This document shows, piece by piece, positions 19,216 to 28,900 of a stretch of 64,000 nt of DNA. Location: positions 250,672,518 to 250,736,517 of the forward strand of contig NC_133658.1 in assembly GCF_037893015.1 (NCBI RefSeq), read 5' to 3'. Each line of letters begins with the position of its first letter. Position 1 is the stretch's first letter. Under the pieces are notes generated by a model. That model was not told where the DNA came from, searched no databases, and saw only the letters and a program-made list of their open reading frames with translations. Origin of the DNA: Macrotis lagotis (Eukaryota; Chordata; Mammalia; Peramelemorphia; Peramelidae). The translations under genes were made by a program, and so were the position numbers.

Positions 19216-20030
19216 GGACATCAGGGAGCTGATTTAACCTCTCTGAGCCTTAGAACTTAAAAGTAGTCCAAGTCTTTCTTCAACCTGCTATGCCTCATTG
19301 AGAGCATTCCATCTGTCTGTTATCCACGTGATAACAGAGCCAGGGAAGCAGCCAGCAATTGTGATTTTTTTCCTATTTCCTTCCCAACTCCACGAGCTGC
19401 CAGTGGCTGGTTGCTGGGAAGTTGGCTAACTGGGGCAGCCACGGCCAGCCCTGGCAAGGACAGACAAAAATGTGCGCCCATCTCTGGGAGGAGAGGCTCA
19501 CAATGGCTCAACTCCTCCTTGAATAATCAATCACCAATATTAATTGCGTAGTCTCTCTTCTCTCCCCCCACCCAGGGGGGCTGAAGAGCAAGCAGGAGGG
19601 GAAGGTATTGATGAAAGGAGAGAGAGCTGCTGTGGCATCTAAAAGCCCCATATGATGGAGGAGGCTGACCAAAATCAGCTCATGAAAATAGGAAACCTGT
19701 TCTCAGGCACATTCCAGGATTGATTTTTCTATTCTCAGGACTGAAAAATGAACTTTTATTTTAAAATCCTTTGTGTAATGTGTCTGTGAGCTGGGAAAGG
19801 TATTTTTATTATTATTGTTATTATTATTATTATTGAACCAGATGTGACTATTGGTGGCAGAGAAAATTACTGACTGCCACCAAATTTTCTTTCTCTGTCA
19901 CCTGGAGCAAGAACCTCAGCTTTATGTTTGTGTAAACAAAGGATGATTCTTAGATCACCAGGAGATAATACTTAGCATTTTATAGGAAAACTCCTCTCTG
20001 AAGGGCCTCCAAATACTTGACAGCACCATC
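19216..20030. promoter_or_regulatory. Repeat-poor island, candidate conserved non-coding element
   Basis: About 0.8 kb with no interspersed repeat apart from a TTA run (19806-19834). It contains a CACGTG E-box at 19326, AATCAATCACCAATATTAAT (homeodomain-like AT motifs), a GC-rich patch at 19390-19500 and a perfect hairpin at 19851-19883. These are the traits of a candidate enhancer, but none is proof. I see no exon. Confidence 0.35.
19851..19883. other. Perfect 10-bp hairpin
   Basis: TTGGTGGCAG (19851-19860) is followed after 13 bases by its exact reverse complement CTGCCACCAA (19874-19883). It is not followed by a T run, so no terminator-like role is implied. Confidence 0.9.
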
Positions 20031-20064
20031 TTAGGCTCTGCCTCTAATAGTTAAAAAAGCATTT

Positions 20065-20235
20065 GACTAAGATCTGGTGACCTGGGAGATAGCGGACTGG
20101 GTGCCAGCAACAACTTTGCTTCTAATTTTCTGCGTGACCTTGTACAAGTGACTTCTCTTGGTAATTCAGTTTTATCATCTGTAAAACCAGAGAACTGAAG
20201 TCCTTTTCAGATCTCTTAACCTGTAAAATCTGTGA
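20065..20235 (+). mobile_element. MIR element
   Basis: TGCGTGACCTTGTACAAGTG, AGTTTTATCATCTGTAAAAC and GAAGTCCTTTTCAGATCTC, plus strand. Confidence 0.65.
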
Positions 20236-20296
20236 AATTTATTAAAATGATTTTTGTGGGTTTCAGTATATTTGATTTCCTTTGTAAACCCATATA

Positions 20297-20345
<49 letters not shown>

Positions 20346-20422
20346 TTCAAAACATTATTCTGAAAAGGGGTCCAAAATTTTCAGCAGACTGACATAAGAG
20401 TCCATAACACAAAGAACCCTTG
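20236..20422 (+). mobile_element. hAT-like short element, with a (TG)22 inside
   Basis: TGATTTCCTTTGTAAACCCA, AACATTATTCTGAAAAGGGG, CAGACTGACATAAGAGTCCA and ACACAAAGAACCCTTG match the element at 63105-63631 (same order, plus strand). The dinucleotide run lies at 20300-20343. The left boundary is unclear because a MIR adjoins. Confidence 0.65.
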
Positions 20423-21105
20423 TTCTAAGGGCACTTATCATACTAACACCCTATGTTCTAGAATTTTTTCCTAGGCCCTTGAACATTCCATGTTCAAATA
20501 TTTTTTTTTTTGCAAGGCAATGGGGTTAAGTGGCTTGCCCAAGGCCACACAGCTAGGTAATTAAGTGTCTGAGCTTGGATTTGAACTCAGGTACTCCTGA
20601 CTCCAGGGCTGGTGCTCTATTCACTGCGCCACCTAGCTGCCCCTCAAAGATTCTTTACAGTTTTACATTATATGTTCAAATTCCCTTCCAGACTTGATGT
20701 TCTATGTTCTAAGTTCCCTTCTAGTTCAGACATCCTACATTCTAGAATTTTTTTCCTAGATATAACATTCTATGTCCAGTTTCCTTCTAGCTGTGACCTT
20801 CTTTGTTCTAATTCACTTCTAGATCTGATTTTCTATGTTTTAAGTTCCCTTTCAGTGCTAACATCTTATATCCTAGAATTTTTTCTAGATCTAACATCCT
20901 ATGTTGGGACCTATCCTAACATCAAAGGTCCCTTCAAACTCTAACATTCCTTGTTCCAGTTCCCTTCCAGACCTGAAGTTCTCTTAAAATTCTAACATCC
21001 TATGTTTTAAGAACCCATATAATTTCAAAGGTCTTTTCCAACTTGGTCATTCTGTGTTTAAACATCCCTTCCAAATCTCTATCATTATGTTCTAAGGTCC
21101 TTTTC
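20423..21105 (-). repeat. Largest tandem array of the roughly 35-bp SINE-head unit
   Basis: About 15-17 degenerate units of the type TCTAACATTCTATGTTCTAA / GTTCCCTTCCAG. Each is the reverse complement of AGAACATAGAATGTTAGA with CTGGAAGGGAAC, the head unit seen in plus orientation at 17.35 and 25.8 kb. A SINE lies inside at 20501-20643. Spacing between successive TATGTT-like words is mostly 34-40 bp. Confidence 0.8.
20501..20643 (-). mobile_element. WSINE1-like SINE
   Basis: T run, GCAAGGCAATGGGGTTAAGT, GGCCACACAGCTAGGTAATT, GGTACTCCTGACTCCAGGG and GCGCCACCTAGCTGCCCC. It lies inside the tandem array. A target duplication is not clear beyond TCAAA. Confidence 0.88.
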
Positions 21106-21345
21106 ATAAATAGTATTTCTATACTGCTTCCAAGTTTGTAAAACCCTTTACAAATATTATCTCATTTGATCATCACAACAATCTAAAAAGGTAGATGCTA
21201 TTGTTACCCTCATTTTACAAATGAAAGAACTAAGGCAGACAGAGGTTTAGTGACTTGTTCAGGACCACCCAACTTGTAAGTATGGGGGCTGAATTTGAAC
21301 TCAGGTCTTCCCAGCTCCAGGTTCAGGGTCACCTAGTTGCATAAT
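21106..21345 (-). mobile_element. MIR element
   Basis: AAACCCTTTACAAATATTAT, CTCATTTGATCATCACAACA, CCTCATTTTACAAATGAAAG and GAACTCAGGTCTTCCCAG. Nearly full length, reversed. Confidence 0.78.
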
Positions 21346-21415
21346 TCCAGTTCTGCTCATCTATGTTTGATTGTCTTAGGTCCTCTGCAACCCTGGAATT
21401 ATCTGACCTTATAGG

Positions 21416-21668
21416 CATGGAATGATAGCCAGATGGCTCAGTGATAGAGCACAGGATCTAGAAATCAGGAAGACCTGAGTTCAAATCAGGTCTCAGATTC
21501 TTACAAATTATGTGACTTTGGATAAGTCACTTGACCCTGTTTGCCTCAATTTCCTTACCTGTAAAATGAGCTGGAGAAGGAAATGGCAAACTACTCTAGT
21601 ATCTTTGCCACAAAAATCCTAAATGGAATCATGAAGAGTTGGACATCATTTAACAACAACAACAAAAT
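21416..21668 (+). mobile_element. MAR1-like CORE-SINE
   Basis: TGGCTCAGTGATAGAGCACA, CCTGAGTTCAAATCAGGTC, AGCTGGAGAAGGAAATGGCA, AATCATGAAGAGTTGGACAT and an AACAACAACAA end. Full length. Confidence 0.88.
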
Positions 21669-22181
21669 AGGCCTAAAATACTAGATTGAGATTCAGACAG
21701 GTACAGCATTTTATATAAACTCACACCTAGAAAAACCAAAGCAGCCAGTTCATGTTCCACCAGGCCTAACCTGCATGTTTTCTCTGCAGTAAATGTCATG
21801 AGTTTTTCAGCTGTGGCTCTATTATCTAAGAATGACTTAGGGGAAAAATGCCTGGGCTCCTCCTCTTCCTCTACCTACTCTCACCTACTGCCAGCATCCT
21901 TCCCACAAGTGAACATGGGCACTGGCAAAGTTCTATATGAACCTCCAACAAAGTTAAGAATGAAACACTGATGCCTCCAACTTTAATGCTAAGAATTTGC
22001 CACCCATCCCCATCCTTACCTACCATCTCTACCCACTGGTGATCCTAGGTGGAGCACATTTTCAGAATCCCTATGCCAAGGCAAGTATCTTGTCAGAACT
22101 CACAGATACTTCTGCTGTTGCTGACTCTCCACTCTACCCCTGCTCTCTCATTATGACCCCCCAAATATCTGGTTCAACTAG
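21669..22181. other. Unassigned, perhaps L2-related
   Basis: C+T-rich on the plus strand from about 21990. It might be part of an L2 3'UTR that continues after the SINE at 22198, but the match is too weak to call. Confidence 0.35.
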
Positions 22182-22197
22182 AAATATCCTCCTTTTC

Positions 22198-22351
22198 AGG
22201 GCGGCTAGGTGATGCAGTGGATAAAGCACTAGCCCTGGAGTCAGGAGTACCTGGGTTCAAATTCAGTCTCAGACACTTAATATTTACCTAGCTGTGTGGC
22301 CTTGGGCAAGCCACTTAATCCCATTTGCCTTGCAAAAACCTAAAAAAAAAA
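22198..22351 (+). mobile_element. WSINE1-like SINE
   Basis: AGGGCGGCTAGGTGATGCAG, AAAGCACTAGCCCTGGAGTC, CTGGGTTCAAATTCAGTCTC, GCCTTGCAAAAACCTAAAAA. It has a perfect 16-bp target duplication, AAATATCCTCCTTTTC (22182-22197 and 22352-22367), and is one of the youngest-looking insertions here. Confidence 0.95.
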
Positions 22352-22367
22352 AAATATCCTCCTTTTC

Positions 22368-22900
22368 TAGTGATCCAAATCTTAACTGTCTGGTAAAGTC
22401 TAGGTTAAGCCCTGCTTCTCCTGAAAAGCCTTCTGTGATTATGGGAATGATTTCTCCCTCACATGAACTCCAGAGCACAACATAGACCTCTTTTTAGGCA
22501 ATTTCTCTTGGACTGCCTTTGATAATACAAATGAAATGTAAATTTTGTTGACAAACATTGCTGGAAATCTTGGGACTAACTTCATTCTTAAGGTCTATGC
22601 CTTATACCCAAATCTTTCTGACTTTCAGTAACTGGCCAACAATAGGTCCCAGCCCAAGACCCAGGGGGTCATTGTTTGGGAACTCATTGCTCAAAGTGAA
22701 AGTAAATAGCAATTGTTTCTGTTTTGTTCAGAAATCCTAAGGGTCTTCCTTTCCAAAATTGATTTTTTTATTTGAAAAAAAGAGGTCATTCTTTGCCTCA
22801 TTTTTCACCTATCCTTAATTAATCAATGGTCTTTGCCTCAGTCAAACTGAAACTTGATAAAGACTTAATCCTAAGAAGGTTAAGTTCTCTCACCTCATTG
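22368..22900. other. Weak L2-like part, then unassigned sequence
   Basis: AAGCCCTGCTTCTCCTGAAA and AGCCTTCTGTGATTATGG recall an L2 3'UTR (22405-22450). The rest shows nothing I can name. Confidence 0.35.
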
Positions 22901-22904
22901 GGTT

Positions 22905-23070
22905 CCTCTGCAGTCTCCTGGTCTACATCTGGCCACTGGACCCAGATGACTCCAGAGGAGAAAGGCTGTTGATTTGCACAGCCCACCCTCATTTAAGTCC
23001 AATTCATTTGCATGTCATGGCATCTCCTCCCTGATATTATGATCCTTCAAAAATGGAGGACAAAGTATTT
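22905..23070 (+). mobile_element. Long CORE-SINE variant, tail part
   Basis: CATCTGGCCACTGGACCCAG, ATGACTCCAGAGGAGAAAG, CTCATTTAAGTCCAATTCAT and TCCTCCCTGATATTATGATC in plus orientation, ending near AATGGAGGACAAA. The tRNA-like head is missing. Confidence 0.7.
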
Positions 23071-23111
23071 AATTTAACTATATGGCTTTAGACTGTTATT
23101 TAACTCCTATA

Positions 23112-23225
23112 TCTCCCATTCAATTTGATTTAATTAAGTACCTACTATCCTCAAGGCACCCTGTGGATAACAGAAAAAGAAAAAATAAAAGTCTCTGACC
23201 TCAAGGAGCTCACATTTTGCAAAAT
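23112..23225 (+). repeat. Ancient interspersed repeat fragment
   Basis: AATTAAGTACCTACTATCCT, TCTCTGACCTCAAGGAGCTC and ACATTTTGC, same family as 1448. Confidence 0.55.
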
Positions 23226-23244
23226 AATTTTCTTTTAAAAATGT

Positions 23245-23393
23245 GGGGACAACTAGATGGCGCAGTAGATATAGCACTGGCCCTAGTGTCAGGAGGACGT
23301 GAGTTCAAATCCAAACTCAGACACTTAATAATTACTTAGCTGTGTGACCTTGAGCAAGTCACTTAACCCCATTGCCTTGCAAAAAAACAAGAA
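23245..23393 (+). mobile_element. WSINE1-like SINE, older copy
   Basis: GGGACAACTAGATGGCGCAG, GAGTTCAAATCCAAACTCAG, CACTTAATAATTACTTAGCT and ACTTAACCCCATTGCCTTGC. Short duplicated flanks, AAAAATGT (23237-23244 and 23394-23401). Confidence 0.85.
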
Positions 23394-23514
23394 AAAAATG
23401 TACTTATGTGCTCTTTTTTTGTCACTATAACCAGAACTAGCTTCTTGAAATTCATTGTGTCCTAGATTCACGTTTAACATTTCTCTGCAAAATAATATTT
23501 CTTAAGACATAAAT

Positions 23515-23700
23515 GCTCAGAAGAGGATCAAAGAATTAAAGCTAGAAAGGACTCAGGGGTCATCTGGTTATCTAATCTGGTCATTTTCCAGATGAGGAAA
23601 ATGAGGCTCCGAGAACTTAAATTTCTGGTCCAAGATCACGAAGGTTGCAGGTAATTAAGATAAAATTTTAACTCCCTAATTCCAAAGTCACTGCTTGGCA
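23515..23700 (+). mobile_element. CORE-SINE, head type
   Basis: AAAGCTAGAAAGGACTCAGG, GGTCATTTTCCAGATGAGGA, AAATGAGGCTCCGAGAAC. Diverged in its second half. Confidence 0.6.
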
Positions 23701-23914
23701 TCAGTAAAAGAGATAGACTTATTGCTCCCTGTGTCCTACAAAATGTAAAGGAACTCAGAAAACTAAAGAGTTTACAGAAATAAAGACACACAGAATGAGG
23801 AGGGATTGAAAACAGTAACCCTGGAGTGAAAAAGCATTTGGATGAAATCACAGGGCTGTTGATATATTGATGATAATGATCATGTCTTCTTCTGACATAG
23901 GGCGTTTTCTCTGG

Positions 23915-24000
23915 TTACCCCCCCTTACCCCAAAATACTCTCCCTCTTTATCTCTCCCTGGCTTCCTTCAAGTCTCAGCTAAAAACCCATTTTCTTTAGC
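23915..24000 (+). mobile_element. L2 3'UTR fragment
   Basis: ATCTCTCCCTGGCTTCCTTC and AAGTCTCAGCTAAAAACCCA match the L2 3'UTR block also present at 14.13 and 30.60 kb. Confidence 0.6.
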
Positions 24001-24034
24001 AAGTGTCAAACTCAAATAGAAAAGGAGGAGGTGG

Positions 24035-24238
24035 GGGCAGGCCAATGGTATAGTGGATAGAATATCAACCCCAGAGTCAGGAAGACCTAAATTCAAATCT
24101 AATTTCAGACTAGCTGTGTGACTCTGGGCAAATCACTTAGCCTCTATTGCCACCAAAAGAAAAGAAAAGAGGGAAGAAGGGAGGGGAGAAAGGAGATGAG
24201 GACAGAGAGGGGAGAAAGGAGGAGGGAGAGAGAGGATC
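24035..24238 (+). mobile_element. CORE-SINE with a purine-rich tail
   Basis: GGTATAGTGGATAGAATATC, CCCAGAGTCAGGAAGACCTA, GCTGTGTGACTCTGGGCAAA. It passes into a GA/GGA tract from 24164 to 24238, which probably grew from its A-rich tail. Confidence 0.7.
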
Positions 24239-24244
24239 AGTGAT

Positions 24245-24558
24245 CACACTGATGATGTTTCTCCTTTGTTCTTGAATACCATGATATCAGGAAGGTGTCA
24301 TTATGACATGAACATGAGTTTGATTTGTGTAAGGGGGGGGGGGTGACTCACCAATCTCACTTTGTTCTCCAGAGTCATCTGGGTCCAGTCACCAGAAATG
24401 AATCAGGACAATTAGAGATGGCCTTGGATGCAAGGGAATCAGAGTTAAGGGACTTGCCCAAGGTTACACAACTAATAAGTGTCTGAAGTCAGATTTGAAC
24501 TTAGGTCGTCTGGACTTCAGGGGTCAGCACGTTACCCACTGTGCCATCTAGCTGTCCA
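24245..24558 (-). mobile_element. Long CORE-SINE variant
   Basis: Tail TCTCCTTTGTTCTTGAATAC, ATCAGGAAGGTGTCATTATG, then AGAGTCATCTGGGTCCAGTC, GGACAATTAGAGATGGCC, then a reversed CORE and head (AAGGTTACACAACTAATAAG, ACTGTGCCATCTAGCTGTCC). A run of about 10 G interrupts it at 24331-24341. Essentially complete. Confidence 0.75.
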
Positions 24559-24855
24559 AGATCCACAAAGCTAGTAAGCCACAGCCAGATTTTGAACCCA
24601 GGTCCTTTGACTCCAAATTAAGTAGTCTCTCCCCTATAAGATGCTGTATATCACTTATTTAATTTAATAATTTACAGATTACAATTCAGTCCACCATGTT
24701 TTCTGATCTCCAGGATAACATTGAAAGGATGGATAGGTAAGGATTATTATCCCCATTTTGCAGATAAGGAAACAAACCCAGAGTTGCAAAGTGCACAGCC
24801 AATGTCCCAGAAGAAATGAGGCTAATCCTTTTGGTATCTCTGACTCCACAATCCA
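24559..24855 (-). mobile_element. Two MIR fragments
   Basis: ACAAAGCTAGTAAGCCACAG with TTTTGAACCCAGGTCCTTTG (24559-24650), then TTATTATCCCCATTTTGCAG with ATAAGGAAACAAACCCAGAG (24730-24855). Confidence 0.6.
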
Positions 24856-24944
24856 AGCTTGTTTGTTTGTTTGTTTTTGCTGGAGAAAGTAGAGAAAGCT
24901 AAGCAGAGGAAGACAATTGAATCTTTAAAGGAGGAAGGGTTAGT

Positions 24945-25085
24945 TCTAACTAGAACTGGGAGGACCTCAGAGGCCATCAATCTTATTTAGTCACCTCTCC
25001 TTATTTTACAAATTCAAAACCTGAGACCCTGGGAAATGAGTTGCCTGAGATCACAGTAGTATTAGAAATACATGCCCCATCTCTT
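24945..25085 (+). mobile_element. CORE-SINE, head type
   Basis: CTAGAACTGGGAGGACCTCA, CCTTATTTTACAAATTCAAA and GAGTTGCCTGAGATCACAG. Confidence 0.55.
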
Positions 25086-25109
25086 ATTAGTCTCATAGAG
25101 ACACAATCT

Positions 25110-25800
25110 CACCTTTTACCTTTTGGGTGCCAAATTCCCTAGTATCCTCTCTGCTTCTCATACCCCTTTCCCTCTGACCTGGATCAGAAGTTGGCTCTCC
25201 TGATTGGAACCTAGTTTTAGATGGATGCAGCTGCAAATGGTAGCTAATTGGAGCCCAGGTTTACTCCACCCCCAGAAGGCACTAGTCACCCTATAAAACC
25301 AGCATTATTAAATGTTGCTCAAATTACCTTTTATAGGGCTCCAGGCTGTAAAAGGGAATTACAATGCTTTCATTTATGGGAAGGCTAAGGTGCCTGCAGA
25401 AATGCCCTCCTTAGTTCTTAAGCAATTAGTTTTACTGGTGGCAGGATTAATAGATTGCAAATGATGTGCCAGCCCAATGTGATCTAGGAGGTGGCTGACC
25501 CACTCCTGCCACTCACAGCTCTCGCTGAGGTGCTTGGCTATAATGATTTTTCTAATGTTTCTAATTTCCTTTTGTGGAGAATGAGAAAGTTGGAATTGGA
25601 GCTGTTCCTTCCTGCAAGTCATCAGCTGAAAGCAGTTCAATAGATTCAATGTCTTCCTCCACATACAACAAGGGATGTCATGATGGGTGAAAATCTATTT
25701 ATTAAAGGGAATACATCCCAACATCAATTAACATAGATACAAATACTACACATATAGATTGCAACAGATGGCTGCTCCCCAGGAATGCTAAATCATGAAG
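25110..25800. promoter_or_regulatory. Repeat-poor island with promoter- or enhancer-like motifs
   Basis: About 0.7 kb without repeats. Visible motifs are GCAGCTGCAAATGG (E-box), AGCTAATTGG, a CCACCCCC box at about 25268 followed some 25 bp on by CCTATAAAACC (TATA-like, about 25291), and TAATAGATTGCAAATGATG. The order CACCC then TATAAAA resembles a proximal promoter, but I see no downstream exon. It could equally be a conserved enhancer or chance. Confidence 0.3.
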
Positions 25801-25804
25801 CCCT

Positions 25805-26305
25805 GTCCTAGAATTCTAAATGTTAGAAATGGGAAGGGCTTCAGAATATAGGTTGTAGACTATAGAATGCCAAAGCTAAAAGAAATCTTAAAGCTATAGA
25901 ATATAAAATGTCAGTCCTGGAAGATATCTTAGACATTTTAGAACTGGGAAGAAACTTGGAACTTAATTTATAGAATTCAGAACTGGAAATTACCTTGAAA
26001 CATAGAAAATCCTAGCTTAGAATATAGATCATCTGATCTATAAACTGAAATTTCAGATCTGGAAAGAGCCTTAAAATGGAGGACAAAGAATAACAGAATT
26101 GGAGGGAATGCTAAAAACAGAGGGGAAATTTAGGAACATGGAATGCAGAATGTTAGTCCTAAAAGGGGTCTTTGAAAAGATTTAATCTGCCCTTATTTTA
26201 GAGAGAAGAAAACTGAGACCCCAAAAGGATGAGTGGTCCAAGACAATAGAGAAAATTAATGGCAGAGTCTGTACTAGAATCCTTTTGTTGCCACTTGGAA
26301 TGTGC
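25805..26305 (+). repeat. CORE-SINE with a greatly expanded head (tandem units)
   Basis: About ten units such as TTCTAAATGTTAGAAATGGG, AAGGGCTTCAGAATATAG and AGAACTGGGAAGAAACTTGG run to about 26160. A single SINE body follows (CTGCCCTTATTTTAGAGAGA, AGAAAACTGAGACCCC). This copy links the tandem unit to the SINE head directly. Confidence 0.75.
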
Positions 26306-26660
26306 TGGGTAGTAAGGCACTACCCAGCTGAACTTAATTTAGGGGATAGTCGATGGCACAGGATGGCAATATCCTCAATCATCCTTAGACATGAAAATAT
26401 GAATATACTAATAAGACACCAAATGCAGAGAAGTGTCATAAGACTATTTTTTGAAATTTGAGCACACTTTCTCATGTCTTTTGATTTCTAAATATTCTGC
26501 CTGACTCTTGACCTTGTTTTGTATTGGTCTTTTGTATGCTATGATCATCTGGTATGGACATATGTTTCTCTAATCCAGCCCATGTCTTCTGCCTTATGGT
26601 GGGATGCTTCCAGGCCCAGAATGTGACATGTCCACCAAGAGATGGGTCCAGAAGAAACAT
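26306..26660. other. Unassigned sequence
   Basis: AT-rich, no repeat family seen. Opposite-strand open frames at 26472-26805 show no known protein. Confidence 0.45.
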
Positions 26661-26664
26661 TGCT

Positions 26665-27325
26665 TTGACCCATTACTCCTATCTCCTAACTTGCCTTTTT
26701 TACTACATCATTCTGCTGCTATCTTATCTTTTCCTTAATCACAGACTGGCCAAGTCACAACTCTACCTAATCAACTCCTGTGCTTTTCTTTTGCCTCAAG
26801 GATGAAGTATAAACTGTTTTAAATTTCAAAGCCCCATACCACCTGGTCCCAATCTATCTGGATACTATTCCTCCTTCCATACTCCTCCAATCCTGCCAAA
26901 CTGTCTTCCTCTCTGCTCCTCACACACTTCATTTCCCATCTTTCTGCTTTTGCATGGGCCTCTGCCATATTGGTAATGCTTGCCCTCCTCATCTCTGCCT
27001 CAGAGTCCCTCATTTCCTTTAAGACACAGCTCAAGCTCCATTTTCTGAATGAAGACTTACCTGATTCTCCTCCCAAACTCTCATATATTTAAGATAAGAC
27101 TAATGCCCTCACTCCCAAACTTCTTATATTTAACTACCTTCTATTTATTTGCATGTATTCACTTTCTATTTCTGCTGCATATATTTCTCTATGTATTTGT
27201 TGTCTCCCCGATTAGAATGTACATTTTTTTACAGATAGAGATTGTTTCATTCTTTGTCCTTGTATCCCAAGGGCCAGTACAGTGCCTGGAACTTAATAAA
27301 TACTTGATGTTTGACTTTCTTCTTT
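26665..27325 (+). mobile_element. L2 LINE 3' part
   Basis: CCCCATACCACCTGGTCCCA, TTTCTGCTTTTGCATGGGCC, AAGACACAGCTCAAGCTCCA, TGTATCCCAAGGGCCAGTAC and TGCCTGGAACTTAATAAATA give an almost continuous L2 3'UTR to its end. Confidence 0.85.
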
Positions 27326-27329
27326 CTTG

Positions 27330-27635
27330 AAGAAAATGAAAATAAGAAAGATTGTCCAGAAAGCTGCCATTTTCCAAAATGCAAAACAAGTCAAAATCTT
27401 AATTCTTTATTCTATAGACCTATTTGATGTGTGCCTCACTGATGTACAGGATAATAATTCCAAGACCCAGTAATATACTGTAGTGCCCTTTGGATCAATG
27501 AAAAAAGCATTCATTTGATTTGATAGCGATTTCATGGCATATGTTTTACTGTATTTTAATAGGTTTAAAATTGAAATTCCATATATCTGTTAGGTTCCTC
27601 AACAGAGGAACTCTGTTAAATGTCTCTCCAGTTAG
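27330..27635. other. Unassigned sequence
   Basis: Ordinary AT-rich sequence with no family signature. Confidence 0.45.
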
Positions 27636-27639
27636 AGAT

Positions 27640-28060
27640 ACACAGTCAATGAGGCACCATGACAAGAAAACTAGCCTGTTGATCAAAAGACCCAAGTAGG
27701 ATTCCTAGCTCTGTCATTCACTGCTGTGTGACCCTGAGTAAATCATTTCTCTTTTCTAAGTTTCAGTTTTATCTTTTCTAACATGGAAGTACTCAGAAGG
27801 GAGGAGGTGTAAGATCAAATGGTCTCTCAGAGACAGCTAAATGGCATGGTGGAAAGAGTCCAAAAGGACTTGGAGTCAGAGTTATGTTCAATGCAACTTT
27901 GGACATTGTATGACTGTGGAGACCTGTGAAAGCCTCAGTTTCTTCAATTGAAAAATGGGAATAATAAAAATAGTATCCACCTCTCAGGGTCATTGTGTGT
28001 ATCCAATGAAATAATATATGTAATGTTTTTTGCAAATTAAAAGTCATATAAAAATCTAAC
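27640..28060 (+). mobile_element. Two MIR elements in tandem
   Basis: First: CTGTCATTCACTGCTGTGTG, CCTGAGTAAATCATTTCTC (27640-27825). Second: AGCTAAATGGCATGGTGGAA, CCTCAGTTTCTTCAATTGAA, GGGTCATTGTGTGTATCC (27826-28060). Confidence 0.7.
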
Positions 28061-28074
28061 TTTATGTTGATATC

Positions 28075-28362
28075 TGGGTTGTACTTTGAAGGAACCTAGG
28101 CATTCTCTAAGGCACAGGTAAAGAAAGAGTACATTCCAGATGTGTTAGACACCTGCAGGAAATAGAATGCAGTGTAATGGAAAAGCTATATAGGCAGTGT
28201 GATTAGAATAGATAATTCAGGATGGAAAATAAAATGGGAAAAAGTTAGGGGGGGGAGAAGAGAGTATTGAAATTTTAAATGCCAATGATAGACACTAGGG
28301 AGCCATTTAAAATTAAGAAAGTAATATGGTCAGATCTGTGTTTTAGGAATGACCTGCTGCAA
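28075..28362 (+). repeat. Ancient interspersed repeat, distal part
   Basis: GAGTACATTCCAGATGTG, TAGACACTAGGGAGCCATTT and AATATGGTCAGATCTGTGTT are motifs of a long ancient family. I cannot classify it further, but it probably belongs with the 1448 and 29537 repeats. Confidence 0.5.
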
Positions 28363-28573
28363 AGAAAATTCATCTTCCTGAATTCATATCTGGCCAAAGA
28401 TACTTCCTAGTTATGTGATCCTGGGTAAGTCACTTAGCCCTGTTACCTCAGTTTTTTCATCTGTAAAATGAACTAGTGAAGAAAATGGCAAATCATTCCG
28501 GTATCTCTATCAAGAAAACTCCAAATGAGGTCATGAAGAATCAGACATGACTAGAAACAACTGCACAACAAGA
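28363..28573 (+). mobile_element. MAR1-like CORE-SINE, head missing
   Basis: TTATGTGATCCTGGGTAAGT, TTTTTTCATCTGTAAAATGA, AACTCCAAATGAGGTCATGA and ATCAGACATGACTAGAAACA. Confidence 0.78.
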
Positions 28574-28577
28574 GAAT

Positions 28578-28900
28578 GAGTATGTTCTGAGACCTCTCGT
28601 GGTCTTGATATTCTATGGTTCTTGCCCTTATGCTCAGTTCTAGAGGTTACATTTTAGAAAAGATATTAGTAAGATGGAAAATGACCTGGATGGCAAAAAG
28701 TATAAAAAATGTTGGGTGTGAAAGCCCTTTAACAACTGTAAAGTCAAATATAGACCAAGAGAGAATTTGAAAATTAGATGGGATGAGCCAAAGACCCAAC
28801 TATTTGAGAAAAGGTAGAAACAGAATTGTTGATTCTGGTGTTCAGAATATTTGTACTTAGAGTGGGATGAAGGATGACAGATTCAAATAGGAATATTATT
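28578..28900 (+). mobile_element. L3/CR1 LINE 3' fragment
   Basis: GCTCAGTTCTAGAGGTTACA, TTTTAGAAAAGATATTAGTA, AGATGGAAAATGACC follow the L3 order (CAGTTCTGGGCACCACATTT, GACATTGATAAGCTGGAG). Diverged but collinear for over 100 bp. Confidence 0.55.
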
